Below the pieces are notes generated by a model. That model was not told the origin of the DNA. It ran no database searches and saw only the letters and a list, made by a program, of their open reading frames with translations. A stretch of DNA of 64,000 nucleotides. Source: Aliiruegeria lutimaris. GTDB taxonomy: Bacteria > Pseudomonadota > Alphaproteobacteria > Rhodobacterales > Rhodobacteraceae. The translations under genes were made by a program, and so were the position numbers. Positions 44,446 through 52,693 of this stretch are shown here, one piece after another. The stretch covers positions 1 through 64,000 of the forward strand of contig NZ_FNEK01000011.1 of NCBI RefSeq assembly GCF_900099935.1, written 5' to 3'. Every line of letters starts with the position of its first letter. Position 1 is the stretch's first letter.

Positions 44446-46543
44446 GTGGCTGGCGCGCAAGCTGAGCCTGCGACTGCGGGTCTTCCTGTTCTTCGCACTG
44501 GTTGCATTCGGCGGGATAGCCGCGGTCTTCGCGGGCCTGTGGCTGGGCTACCGGCGCGTGCCGGAATCCGGGCTCGAAGGCGGTTTCGTCTTTGCCGGCC
44601 TCGTGTCCAGTTTCGGTGTTCTGGCAATGGTGGTCTGGGTCTGGTTCCTGTTCGACGAGAATGTCGCCAAGGCGATCCAGAAACTGGCCGGCGGGATGCG
44701 GGCCCGCGCCCATGCCGACATCGCAGAGGAGCTCGATCACCAACCGGCGCGGTACCTTGGCGACCTCGCCCCGGCAGCACAGGCGATCACCGGCTCGCTC
44801 TCTGAGACCAAGAACGCCCTCGCCGAAGCCGTGGAACGGGAAACGACCCGGCTGGCGGTCGAGAATGCCCGGCTGCAGGCCCTGTTGGCCGACGTGCCCG
44901 CCGGCGTGCTGCTGTGTACCTGCGAGCACCAGATCGTCTTCTATAACGGGCAGGCGCAGGAGATCCTGTCGGGAGAAATCTCCGCCGGCCTCCACAGGTC
45001 GCTGCTCGATTATCTGCGCGAGGGCCCGCTCCAGAATGCTTACCGGCGCCTACTGACCTCCGAAGATGCCGATGCGTCTAGCGATATCCTCTGCGCCTCC
45101 GTCCAGTCCGGCGAGGTGCTGGCCGGACGGATGCGCCTCGTGAACCTGCCGCAGCGCAGTGCGGACGAGCCGGGCTACGTGCTGACGCTGCGCGATGTCA
45201 CCTCCGATTTGGCGCTGCATGCCGGGCGCGAGGAGCTGCTGGAAGAAGTCTTCGAACGGGTTCGCCGCCCCGCCGCGAACCTACAGACGGTGCTGGATTC
45301 CGGCTCCATGGACAATGGCAACAGCCGTGCGGCCTTGCTGGGAGAGGTTGGGGCGCTGACCCATGCCATCACCGATCTGGGCGCGCGCTACGATGCGGCG
45401 CGTGGCGGCTGGTGGCCGATGGAAGACATTCGTGCCAGCGAGTTGGTGGATTCCGTCGTGGCACTGCTGGAGCGCGAGGGGATCCACCTGACCGCCGAGG
45501 CGGAACGCCTGATGCTGCGTTGCGATGCGTTTCAACTCGTCGCGCTGCTGACGCATCTTTGCGAGCGGCTGTCGACCGTGATCGGCGCCACGGCGCTCTC
45601 GCTGCGCATCGCTGAGGAGGAAGATGGCGGTGCGCTCGTCACCATCGGCTGGTTCGGGGACGTGCTGCAGGTGGGCCTTCTGGACGGGTGGTTGGACCTT
45701 CCGCTCGAGGTGGGCATGGCGAACGTGACCGGACGCACGGTGCTGTCGACCCATGCAACCGATGCCTGGCCCGAATCCGGCGCGGTGGGCAGGGCGCTGT
45801 TGCGCCTGCCGTTGCGGAAGGCCTGTCCCATCGGGGCGCCGCATGTCGGCGCACGCCGGTCTGCCGTCTATGATTTCGACCTAATGGATCGCGAGCCGAG
45901 CGGTGAACTGGCCGAGACCCCGCTGCGCGAGCTGACTTGCGTGGTGTTCGATACCGAAACGACCGGCCTGCTGCCGTCCTCCGGAGACGAGATCGTCCAG
46001 ATCGCGGCTTTGCGGCTGGTCGGCGGCAAGCGGATTCCGGGCGAAAAGTTCGAGAGCCTCGTGAACCCGGAACGCCCGATCCCGGCCTCGGCGACCGAGG
46101 TGCATCACGTGACAAACGAGATGGTAGCGAAGGCTCCGGTCATCGCCGATGTCGGTCGGCGTTTCCACGCCTTCGCCCATGACGCGGTACTGGTGGCGCA
46201 TAACGCGCCTTTCGACCTGGAATTCCTGCGTCGGCACGAGGCCGATATCGGCAAGCGCTTCGATCACCCGGTGCTCGATACCGTGCTGCTCTCGGCGGTG
46301 GTGTTTGGCCAGTCCGAGACACACACGCTCGACGCGCTGACCGAACGGCTCGGTATCGTCATCCCGCCCGAAGCGCGCCACACCGCCATGGGCGACACGA
46401 TCGCCACAGCCGCGGCGCTCGAGATGATGATCCCGATGCTGGAAGGGCAGGGCTATCGCACCTTCGGCGAAGTCATCACGGCGGTGCGTCGCCACAGCCG
46501 CTTGCTAAAGGATGCCAACAGCCCGGAGAAAGTGCCCGGATGA
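44438..46543 (+). CDS. membrane PAS/degenerate histidine-kinase fused to DnaQ-type 3'-5' exonuclease
   Basis: A 701-residue fusion. Two membrane helices (13-38 and 48-72) with hardly any periplasmic loop precede a linker/coil (about 75-150), a PAS-like domain (about 150-258; VPAGVLLCTCEHQIVFYNGQ), and a region shaped like a histidine-kinase DHp and ATPase (259-450). The usual H-E-L-R-T-P motif reads FERVRRPAAN, without the phospho-accepting His. N and G boxes are not recognisable. Residues 499-690 are a DEDDh exonuclease with all five residues: Asp505, Glu507 (FDTETTG), Asp593 (HNAPFD), His648 and Asp653 (HTAMGD). Nucleic acid substrate unknown. Coupled to the receiver gene upstream. Confidence 0.88.
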   Translation: MHEWLARKLSLRLRVFLFFALVAFGGIAAVFAGLWLGYRRVPESGLEGGFVFAGLVSSFGVLAMVVWVWFLFDENVAKAIQKLAGGMRARAHADIAEELDHQPARYLGDLAPAAQAITGSLSETKNALAEAVERETTRLAVENARLQALLADVPAGVLLCTCEHQIVFYNGQAQEILSGEISAGLHRSLLDYLREGPLQNAYRRLLTSEDADASSDILCASVQSGEVLAGRMRLVNLPQRSADEPGYVLTLRDVTSDLALHAGREELLEEVFERVRRPAANLQTVLDSGSMDNGNSRAALLGEVGALTHAITDLGARYDAARGGWWPMEDIRASELVDSVVALLEREGIHLTAEAERLMLRCDAFQLVALLTHLCERLSTVIGATALSLRIAEEEDGGALVTIGWFGDVLQVGLLDGWLDLPLEVGMANVTGRTVLSTHATDAWPESGAVGRALLRLPLRKACPIGAPHVGARRSAVYDFDLMDREPSGELAETPLRELTCVVFDTETTGLLPSSGDEIVQIAALRLVGGKRIPGEKFESLVNPERPIPASATEVHHVTNEMVAKAPVIADVGRRFHAFAHDAVLVAHNAPFDLEFLRRHEADIGKRFDHPVLDTVLLSAVVFGQSETHTLDALTERLGIVIPPEARHTAMGDTIATAAALEMMIPMLEGQGYRTFGEVITAVRRHSRLLKDANSPEKVPG

Positions 46544-46549
46544 TCCGCC

Positions 46550-47083
46550 TCAGATGCGCATCAACGTGCCGAAGATCCTGTCGCGATGCTCTTCGAGATA
46601 TATGCGCAGCCAGGGCGTGAACCGCTCGGGCCGGCGCGCCACCTCGGCGGTCAGGTCATAGAAGCCGACCCATTCGACCTGTGCCACCTCGGCCGGGTTG
46701 GGCGTGACCTTCATCTTGGTCTGGGCGGTGGCCATGAAGATATCGACCACCTCGTGCTCGATCATTCCGTTGCCGACATCCGCCCGGTATTCGACCCGGT
46801 CGCGATGTGCGGGCCAGAGCCCGACAATTCCAAGCTCCTCGCGCAGCCGGCGCACCGCACAATCCGCCGCCGGTTCGTTCCAGCGTGGGTGGGTGCAACA
46901 GGTGTTCGCCCACAGGCCGCCCGAATGATACTTGTGATGGGCGCGGCGCTGCAGCAGCACGTTCTGGCCATCCATCACGAACACCGATACCGCCTTGTGG
47001 CGCAGCCCCTTGCGGTGCACCTCAAGCTTTTCGACCGGTTGCAGGGTTCCATCGACCCATGCGGGAATCAATTCGTCGGTCAT
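46550..47083 (-). CDS. idi: isopentenyl-diphosphate delta-isomerase, type 1
   Basis: A 177-residue Nudix-fold enzyme interconverting IPP and DMAPP. Hallmarks: RRAHHKYHSGGLWANTCCTHP with the active-site Cys and metal His residues, the Nudix-like AVRRLREELGI, and EVVDIFMA. Complete length. It converges with the exonuclease gene (6 bases apart), so it is outside that operon. In photosynthetic relatives idi lies near carotenoid/bacteriochlorophyll genes; none are seen here. Confidence 0.94.
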   Translation of the reverse strand: MTDELIPAWVDGTLQPVEKLEVHRKGLRHKAVSVFVMDGQNVLLQRRAHHKYHSGGLWANTCCTHPRWNEPAADCAVRRLREELGIVGLWPAHRDRVEYRADVGNGMIEHEVVDIFMATAQTKMKVTPNPAEVAQVEWVGFYDLTAEVARRPERFTPWLRIYLEEHRDRIFGTLMRI

Positions 47084-47144
47084 CGACTTTTCGTCCGGGA
47101 GTGGCCCTGGCGACCCCGTGGCGGCTGAAAGGTTTTAGGCGGAG

Positions 47145-47166
47145 TGCCCGCGCTGCAACGCGGGCA
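47145..47166. other. strong hairpin upstream of idi
   Basis: Perfect 8-base-pair stem TGCCCGCG / CGCGGGCA with loop CTGCAA, 62 bases upstream of the idi start (minus strand), in the spacer with the divergent binding-protein gene. No T run on either side. It could be a leader-RNA structure or a repeat fragment. Confidence 0.45.
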
Positions 47167-47400
47167 GGTTCGCCTCCGATGTAAGCGCCGATCGAAAAAC
47201 ACTTCACCTCGACAAGGTGCCACAGGGGAAGTTTGCCTATGAAATTGGCCCTGAAATGCCGGTTTGGTGTGGTTGGACGAGGCAAATACCCCCAGGAAAA
47301 CGATTTCGTGACCTGTCCTGTGGTTTGTCTGCGTCGATTTGCCCAATCTGTAGGCTGAAGGGAAATCGCCCCCGGGTGGAGCGGAAACCACCGAGATCGC

Positions 47401-47428
47401 TTAACAAACCGATCTCTCTGCCTATAGG
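47401..47428 (+). promoter_or_regulatory. candidate sigma-70 promoter of the family-5 binding protein
   Basis: TTAACA (47401-47406) and TATAGG (47423-47428) are 16 bases apart, 31 bases before the ATG. AT-rich sequence (TATATAAAAT) follows the -10. Confidence 0.35.
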
Positions 47429-47459
47429 CTGTCAGCTATATAAAATCAGGGAGCCGACC

Positions 47460-48932
47460 ATGTTTACCCGCCACTTTCTCGGCACGGCCGTTCTGGCGCT
47501 TGCAGCCAGCGGAGCCCTTGCCGCGCAGGATCATATCACCATCGGTATGGCGCTGGAGCCGCCCAATCTCGATCCGACAGGAGGGGCCGCAGCGGCCATC
47601 GACGAGGTGGTCTATGCAAATATCTTCGAGGGGCTGACGCGTTTCGCCCCCGATGGCGCCATTGTGCCGGGGCTGGCGGAAAGCTGGGACGTGTCCGGGG
47701 AGGGTGCGGTCTATACCTTCCATCTTCGCGATGGCGTGAGCTTCCATGACGGCTCGAAAATGGATGGCGAGGATGTCGTCTTCTCGCTGGAGCGTGCCCG
47801 CACCGAGGACAGCACCAACGCGCAGAAGGCGCTTTTTGCCGGGATCGAAACGGTCGAACTCGTTGATCCGCTGACCGTCAAGGTGACACTCGCCAACCCG
47901 GATGGCGCCTTCCCGTTCAAGATGGCCTGGGGCGACGCGGTCATTCTCGCGCCCGAAACCGCCGAACAGGCGGCGACGGCACCCGTGGGAACCGGTCCTT
48001 TCGCCTTCGACAACTGGACCCAAGGCGATTCCGTCGATATCGCCCGCTATGACGGCTACTGGGGCGCGGCCCCGGCGCTCGCCAGCGCCACGTTCAAGTT
48101 CATCTCGGACCCGAACGCGGCCTTTGCCGCGATGATGGCCGGCGATGTCGATGCTTTCCCGAACTTCCCGGCGCCGGAAACGCTGATGCAGTTCGAAGCC
48201 AACCCGATGTTCAAGGTGATCGTGGGATCGACCGAGGGCGAGACCATCCTGTCGATCAACAACAAGTCCGGCCCCCTGGCCGATGTGAAAGTGCGCAAGG
48301 CCATTGCCCATGCCATCAACCGTCAGGAGATCATAGACGGAGCCATGCATGGCTACGGCACCCCGATCGGCACCCATTTCGCGCCGCATAACCCCGACTA
48401 CCTCGATCTGACCGGGCAGTCCGCTTATGATCCCGCGATGGCCAAGAGATTGCTGGAAGAGGCCGGCCAGGCGGATCTGAAACTGCGTCTGGCCCTGCCG
48501 CCCCCCGCCTATGCCCGCCGCGGTGGCGAGATCGTCGCCGCACAGTTGCGCAAGGTTGGAGTCCAGACCGAGATCTCGAACCTGGAATGGGCGCAATGGC
48601 TGGAGCAGGTCTTCAAGGGCAAGGATTTCGACCTGACCATCGTCAGCCATACCGAGCCTGCCGATATCAACATCTATGCCCGGCCGGATTACTACTTCCA
48701 GTATGACAATCCCGAGTTCCAGGCATTGATGGTGGAGCTGGAAAAGACCGCCGAACCTGCCCGGCGCACCGAGATCCTGCACGCTGCGCAGAAGATGATC
48801 GCCGATGACTACGTGAATGGCTACCTGTTCCAGCTGGCAAAGACCGGTGTGGCCAACAGCAAGATCGAGGGGCTTTGGGAGAACGCACCAACCCAGGCGA
48901 ATGACCTGACCGGGGTCCGTTGGATCGACTAA
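47460..48932 (+). CDS. ABC transporter substrate-binding protein, family 5 (peptide/opine type)
   Basis: A 490-residue periplasmic binding protein. Signal peptide (residues 1-21, ending ALA-A). SBP_bac_5 motifs: ALEPPNLDPTGG, IVPGLAESWDVSGEGAVYTFHLRDGVSFHDG, VGTGPFAFDNWTQGDSV, and VRKAIAHAINRQEIIDGAMHGYGTP. Binds oligopeptides, opines or other small cationic molecules; ligand not deducible. Its permeases and ATPase are probably those at 52.7-56.0 kb on the other strand, separated by the sigma/VWA and DMT genes. Start ATG 47460 follows GGGAG. Confidence 0.92.
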   Translation: MFTRHFLGTAVLALAASGALAAQDHITIGMALEPPNLDPTGGAAAAIDEVVYANIFEGLTRFAPDGAIVPGLAESWDVSGEGAVYTFHLRDGVSFHDGSKMDGEDVVFSLERARTEDSTNAQKALFAGIETVELVDPLTVKVTLANPDGAFPFKMAWGDAVILAPETAEQAATAPVGTGPFAFDNWTQGDSVDIARYDGYWGAAPALASATFKFISDPNAAFAAMMAGDVDAFPNFPAPETLMQFEANPMFKVIVGSTEGETILSINNKSGPLADVKVRKAIAHAINRQEIIDGAMHGYGTPIGTHFAPHNPDYLDLTGQSAYDPAMAKRLLEEAGQADLKLRLALPPPAYARRGGEIVAAQLRKVGVQTEISNLEWAQWLEQVFKGKDFDLTIVSHTEPADINIYARPDYYFQYDNPEFQALMVELEKTAEPARRTEILHAAQKMIADDYVNGYLFQLAKTGVANSKIEGLWENAPTQANDLTGVRWID

Positions 48933-49000
48933 GCAAGCGTGGTCTTTGGCTTCTGCCCGGACGGTTCAGGCCAAAGTCAGGTTCTGGCTTGTACGGGGAA

Positions 49001-49116
49001 TTGGGGGCGCTGCCCCCAAACCCCCGGGATATTGAAGGTCAGAAGAAAATGGGGCCGGACTTTCATCTTCTTCTGACCGGAAATATCCCCGCCGGAGGCA
49101 CGATCCAAAGGATCGT
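49001..49116. repeat. dispersed intergenic hairpin repeat, copy 3 (complete)
   Basis: Module A: TTGGGGGC / GCCCCCAA hairpin, loop GCT (49001-49019). Module B: GGGATATT (49026-49033) and GGTCAGAAGAA (49037-49047), with complements TTCTTCTGACC (49068-49078) and AATATCCC (49082-49089). Module C: GCCGGAGGCACGATCC and AAGGATCGTT (about 49091-49116), containing hairpin CGATCC/GGATCG. Module C recurs at 56.2 kb with one change. The element lies after the binding-protein gene and probably ends it. Confidence 0.8.
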
Positions 49117-49227
49117 TTCCGCAGTCCCGGACGGTACGGTTTCCGGCAATCCTGAATTATTGCCCATGCAAGAAAAGTTCGTCGCTTTTCCAAGGATCCG
49201 CGACCCGAGCCCGTCTCACCCCGTGAC

Positions 49228-49767
49228 ATGCGCATGACAACCGATGACGAAGCCTTGGCCCGCGCTGCGGCAAGTGGCGACCGAGACGCCTTCGCGGCGC
49301 TCGTGAACCGGCATTACGACCGGCTTTTTGCCTTTGCCTTCCGTCTGACCGGCGCCCATGCCGAGGCGGAGGATCTGACGCAGGATATCTGTGTGGCGCT
49401 GCCCGCCAAGCTGAAATCCTTTCGTGCCGAGGCGCGTTTCACGACCTGGCTCTACCGGGTCGCGGTGAATGCTGCCCATGACCGCCGTCGCCGCGCCGCC
49501 ACCCATGCTCGGGCCGCCGATGGCTGGGGTGACTGGGAGACCGCACGCCGCGCCGCCGATGCGGAAACGCAGCAGGCCGTTGGCTGGCTGGAGCAGGCGA
49601 TGGACCGACTCAAGCCGGAGTTGCGCGACACCGCTGTATTGATCCTGGCAGAAGAACTGACACAGGCAGAGGCAGCCAGTGTTCTCGGCCTGTCCGAGGG
49701 AACCATCGCGTGGCGCATGTCGGAAGTGAAGAAAGCCCTGCGTGCGATCGCGGAGGAAGAGCAATGA
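49228..49767 (+). CDS. ECF-type RNA polymerase sigma factor
   Basis: A 179-residue sigma factor. Region 2 (about 12-80): AFAALVNRHYDRLFAFAFRLTGAHAEAEDLTQDICVAL and FTTWLYRVAVNAAHDRRRR. Region 4 (about 115-170): LKPELRDTAVLILAEELTQAEAASVLGLSEGTIAWRMSEVKKAL. An alternative start is ATG 49234. Its stop overlaps the start of the VWA protein (ATGA), whose N-terminal part may act as its membrane anti-sigma factor. Target promoters unknown. Confidence 0.92.
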   Translation: MRMTTDDEALARAAASGDRDAFAALVNRHYDRLFAFAFRLTGAHAEAEDLTQDICVALPAKLKSFRAEARFTTWLYRVAVNAAHDRRRRAATHARAADGWGDWETARRAADAETQQAVGWLEQAMDRLKPELRDTAVLILAEELTQAEAASVLGLSEGTIAWRMSEVKKALRAIAEEEQ

Positions 49768-51740
49768 CAGATGATCTCGAACGGCTCCGCGCCGCCCTGA
49801 AAACCGCCCCGCCGGCCGCTGATGCGAGCCGCAAGGCGGCGGATATTTCCGCCGCCATGGCCGCTTTCGACCAGGAAACCGAAAATCCCCTCCAAGGATC
49901 GCCCGCCGAGCCGCGTCCATCCAACAGCCGCCCCATGATGGGGCGCCTGATTGATGGAGGAATTTCGATGATCCATGCCCTGACCAGCCGCGCCGGCCTC
50001 GCCGCCACCACCGGGCTTGTTACCGCCGGCCTCGCCGTCCTGATCGTTCTGCCGCAGGATATCGGTTTCGGGCCAAATCCCGATGACGCATTTCCCGAAA
50101 CTCGCAACGAGAGCGCTGACATGACCGTTGCGACCGTGGCGTCCGACGCACCGGTCGAACGCGACCTGGCCGAGGCTGTTGAACCGATGCTGGAACTGGC
50201 CAGCCCGTCCCCGGCCGCGCCGCTCGTGCGACAGGCGGCTCGCGCCAAGATGGCGCCAGCCGCAGGCGTCGCATTGGACAGCATGGCTTTGTCCGATGCC
50301 CCGATGGCCTTCGGCCGGGCGCCGCAGGCCGAACTGGCAACCGAAGAATTCGCCAACGATGAGGCCGCCGGTGTGACTGCCGTGACGGATCAGCCCGTCT
50401 CGACCTTCTCGGTGGATGTCGATACCGCCTCCTGGTCTGTTCTCCGTTCTTCGTTGATGAACGGGTATCTGCCGCCTTCCGATGCAATCCGCATCGAGGA
50501 AATGGTGAATTACTTCCCCTATGCCTATCCGGCCCCCAAGCCGGGCGGGGATCCGTTCGAACCGACCGTGAACCTGAGCCAGACACCCTGGAACCCGAAC
50601 ACGCAGATCCTGCATATCGCGCTACAAGGCGAGATGCCGGCCGTTCAGGACCGCCCGCCGCTCAATCTCGTCTTTCTCATCGACACCTCGGGTTCGATGC
50701 AGGACGCGAACAAGCTGCCGCTTCTGAAACAATCCCTGCGGCTGATGCTGGGAGAGCTGCGCCCCGAGGACGAGGTCGCCATGGTCGCCTATGCCGGCAG
50801 CGCCGGGCTGGTGCTGGAGCCGACACCGGCCGGTGAGGCCAGCAAGATCCTCGCCGCGCTGGACCGGTTGGAGGCTGGCGGATCGACTGCCGGGCAGGAA
50901 GGGCTGGAGCAAGCCTATGCCATCGCTGCCGACATGGCGGGCGAGGGCGAGTTGTCCCGTATCCTTTTGGCCACCGATGGCGATTTCAATGTCGGTATCC
51001 ACGATCCGGACGCGCTCGAAGATTTCATCGCCGCGAAACGCGAAACCGGCGCCTATCTGTCGGTGCTTGGCTTTGGGCGTGGGAACCTGGACGATGCGAC
51101 CATGCAGGCGCTGGCACAGGCCGGTAACGGGCAGGCCGCCCATATCGACACGATCGCCGAGGCGCAGAAGGTGCTGGTGGACCAACTTACCGGCCAGCTC
51201 TTCCCCATCGCGCAGGACGTGAAGGTGCAGGTGGAATTCAACCCGGCCGTGGTGGCCGAGTACCGCCTGATCGGCTACGAGACCCGCGCGCTGCGCCGCG
51301 AGGATTTCGCCAATGACAAGGTGGATGCCGGCGAGATCGGTGCCGGCCACCAGGTGACCGCGCTTTACGAGGTCACGCCGGTTGGCTCTCCCGCGGTGCT
51401 GAACGAGCCGTTGCGCTACCAACCGGGTGCCGGCACGCGCGAAGCGAGCGATGAGCTTGGCTTCCTGCGGCTGCGCTACAAGGCGCCGGGCGAAAGCGAG
51501 AGCCACCTGATCGAGACGGCGATTCCCGCAGGTGTCTCGGAGGCGTCGGTCGAAACCCGCTTTGCCTCCGCCATTGCCGGGTTCGGGCAACTCCTGCGCG
51601 GTTCCGTCTATACCGGCGAGTGGAACTATGCCGATGCCATCGCATTGGCAAACAGCGCCCGTGGCGAAGACGCCTTCGGCTACCGCGCCGAGGCCGTCCG
51701 TCTCATGCGCCTTGCCGAGACGCTCGCGGCGCCACGCTGA
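49764..51740 (+). CDS. VWA-domain membrane protein with anti-sigma-like N-terminus
   Basis: A 658-residue protein. Residues 1-60 are cytosolic and reminiscent of short anti-sigma regions. One helix (about 75-97, GLAATTGLVTAGLAVLIVL) crosses the membrane. The outer part has the N-terminal segment TFSVDVDTASWSVLRSSLMNGYLPPSDAIRIEEMVNYF, then a von Willebrand A domain with MIDAS residues DTSGSM, Thr in GGSTAG and Asp in ATDGDFN, and a C-terminal DUF3520-like part. This is the YfbK-type family. Coupled to the ECF sigma gene by a 4-base overlap, so it may regulate that sigma. Confidence 0.9.
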   Translation: MTDDLERLRAALKTAPPAADASRKAADISAAMAAFDQETENPLQGSPAEPRPSNSRPMMGRLIDGGISMIHALTSRAGLAATTGLVTAGLAVLIVLPQDIGFGPNPDDAFPETRNESADMTVATVASDAPVERDLAEAVEPMLELASPSPAAPLVRQAARAKMAPAAGVALDSMALSDAPMAFGRAPQAELATEEFANDEAAGVTAVTDQPVSTFSVDVDTASWSVLRSSLMNGYLPPSDAIRIEEMVNYFPYAYPAPKPGGDPFEPTVNLSQTPWNPNTQILHIALQGEMPAVQDRPPLNLVFLIDTSGSMQDANKLPLLKQSLRLMLGELRPEDEVAMVAYAGSAGLVLEPTPAGEASKILAALDRLEAGGSTAGQEGLEQAYAIAADMAGEGELSRILLATDGDFNVGIHDPDALEDFIAAKRETGAYLSVLGFGRGNLDDATMQALAQAGNGQAAHIDTIAEAQKVLVDQLTGQLFPIAQDVKVQVEFNPAVVAEYRLIGYETRALRREDFANDKVDAGEIGAGHQVTALYEVTPVGSPAVLNEPLRYQPGAGTREASDELGFLRLRYKAPGESESHLIETAIPAGVSEASVETRFASAIAGFGQLLRGSVYTGEWNYADAIALANSARGEDAFGYRAEAVRLMRLAETLAAPR

Positions 51741-52590
51741 CCATCAGGGCAGCCAGCGCGATCGCCGTCACCCCGGCCAGCCCCAGCGGGCCGGGGAAAG
51801 TGGCAAAAAGCAGGATGTCGAAACCGAGCGCCCACGCCATGCCGGTGAAATCGAAGGCCGCCAACGCGGCGACGGAGGCCCGCGCCGTGGCCTCCGTTGC
51901 CGCGATATGGGCCAGCCCGCCCAACAGACCGGCGCCGATCAAGCCGACCAGCAGGGCGCCCTCGACCGGCACCCAGCCGAAAGGCGCGGTCGCCAGCCCG
52001 ACCAGCGTTCCTGTCACCGCAAAGGTCAGGGCGATGGACGCTGGCGCCTCGGTCTTCGTCATTGCCTTGATATGAACCCGGACGAAACTCGTCGTCAGCG
52101 CGAAGGCGAGCCCGGCGGCAATTCCCCACAACGCTTCCGTTCCCGGCATCTCCAGCGCTTCCCAAAGCATCGCCAACACACCTGCAAAGCCCAACCCGAC
52201 GGCCATCACGAAACGCGGTGCGATCCGTTCGCCCAGGGTCCACGCCGCCAACGGCAGCGACAGAACTGGCGCCAGGAACCCGAGCGCGGTCGCATTTGCC
52301 ACCGGCAACCAGGCCAGCGAGAGGAACGACAGCGCCATGGAAATCACGCCCAGAAGCCCGCGTGTGAAATGCAGACCCAGGCGGTGCGGTATCAGCTCTC
52401 CCGGGAAATTCCCGCGCAGGGCCACGTAGGACATGATCGGAATGAGCGCGAACGCCGAGCGACAGAAGATGATCTGCCCCACGGGCACCGACTCGGCCAG
52501 CGCATGCACCAGCGCCGACATGGCCGTGATCAGGAAAGCGGCCAACAATCGGAGCGCGACACCTGGTGCAAGATGGACGGGAGCGGACAT
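51703..52590 (-). CDS. DMT-superfamily transporter (EamA type)
   Basis: A 295-residue membrane protein with about ten helices in two EamA repeats (residues 10-140 and 155-285). Typical elements are VGQIIFCRSAFALIPIM, LGFLAPVLSLPLAAWTLGERI and LGFAGVLAML in the first repeat. Possibly an exporter of amino acids or nucleosides; substrate unknown. Its 3' end overlaps the convergent VWA gene by 38 bases, an unusual extent for this compact region but seen in both frames without a better start or stop. Confidence 0.88.
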   Translation of the reverse strand: MSAPVHLAPGVALRLLAAFLITAMSALVHALAESVPVGQIIFCRSAFALIPIMSYVALRGNFPGELIPHRLGLHFTRGLLGVISMALSFLSLAWLPVANATALGFLAPVLSLPLAAWTLGERIAPRFVMAVGLGFAGVLAMLWEALEMPGTEALWGIAAGLAFALTTSFVRVHIKAMTKTEAPASIALTFAVTGTLVGLATAPFGWVPVEGALLVGLIGAGLLGGLAHIAATEATARASVAALAAFDFTGMAWALGFDILLFATFPGPLGLAGVTAIALAALMVSVAPRASRQGA

Positions 52591-52635
52591 GGCGCAGCGT
52601 TATCGCAAACAAGTTTGACGGGAAAGCTGCCAATC

Positions 52636-52674
52636 CGCCGCGAAGCGGCGCCACCGCCGCTCGGCCTTCGGCCG
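52636..52674. terminator. paired hairpins between DMT and ABC ATPase genes
   Basis: Two short perfect stems in tandem: CGCCGC / GCGGCG with loop GAA (52636-52650), and CGGCC / GGCCG with loop TTC (52662-52674). They lie just after the ABC operon's last gene on the minus strand and before the DMT start. No T run, so the terminator call is tentative. Confidence 0.45.
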
Positions 52675-52693
52675 GCGGCACGCCCCCCTGCGC

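Larger units (their letters stand above)
47084..47459. other. divergent spacer between idi and the binding-protein gene
   Basis: 376 bases with the hairpin at 47145-47166 and a candidate promoter at 47401-47428. No small gene is supported on either strand. Confidence 0.5.
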
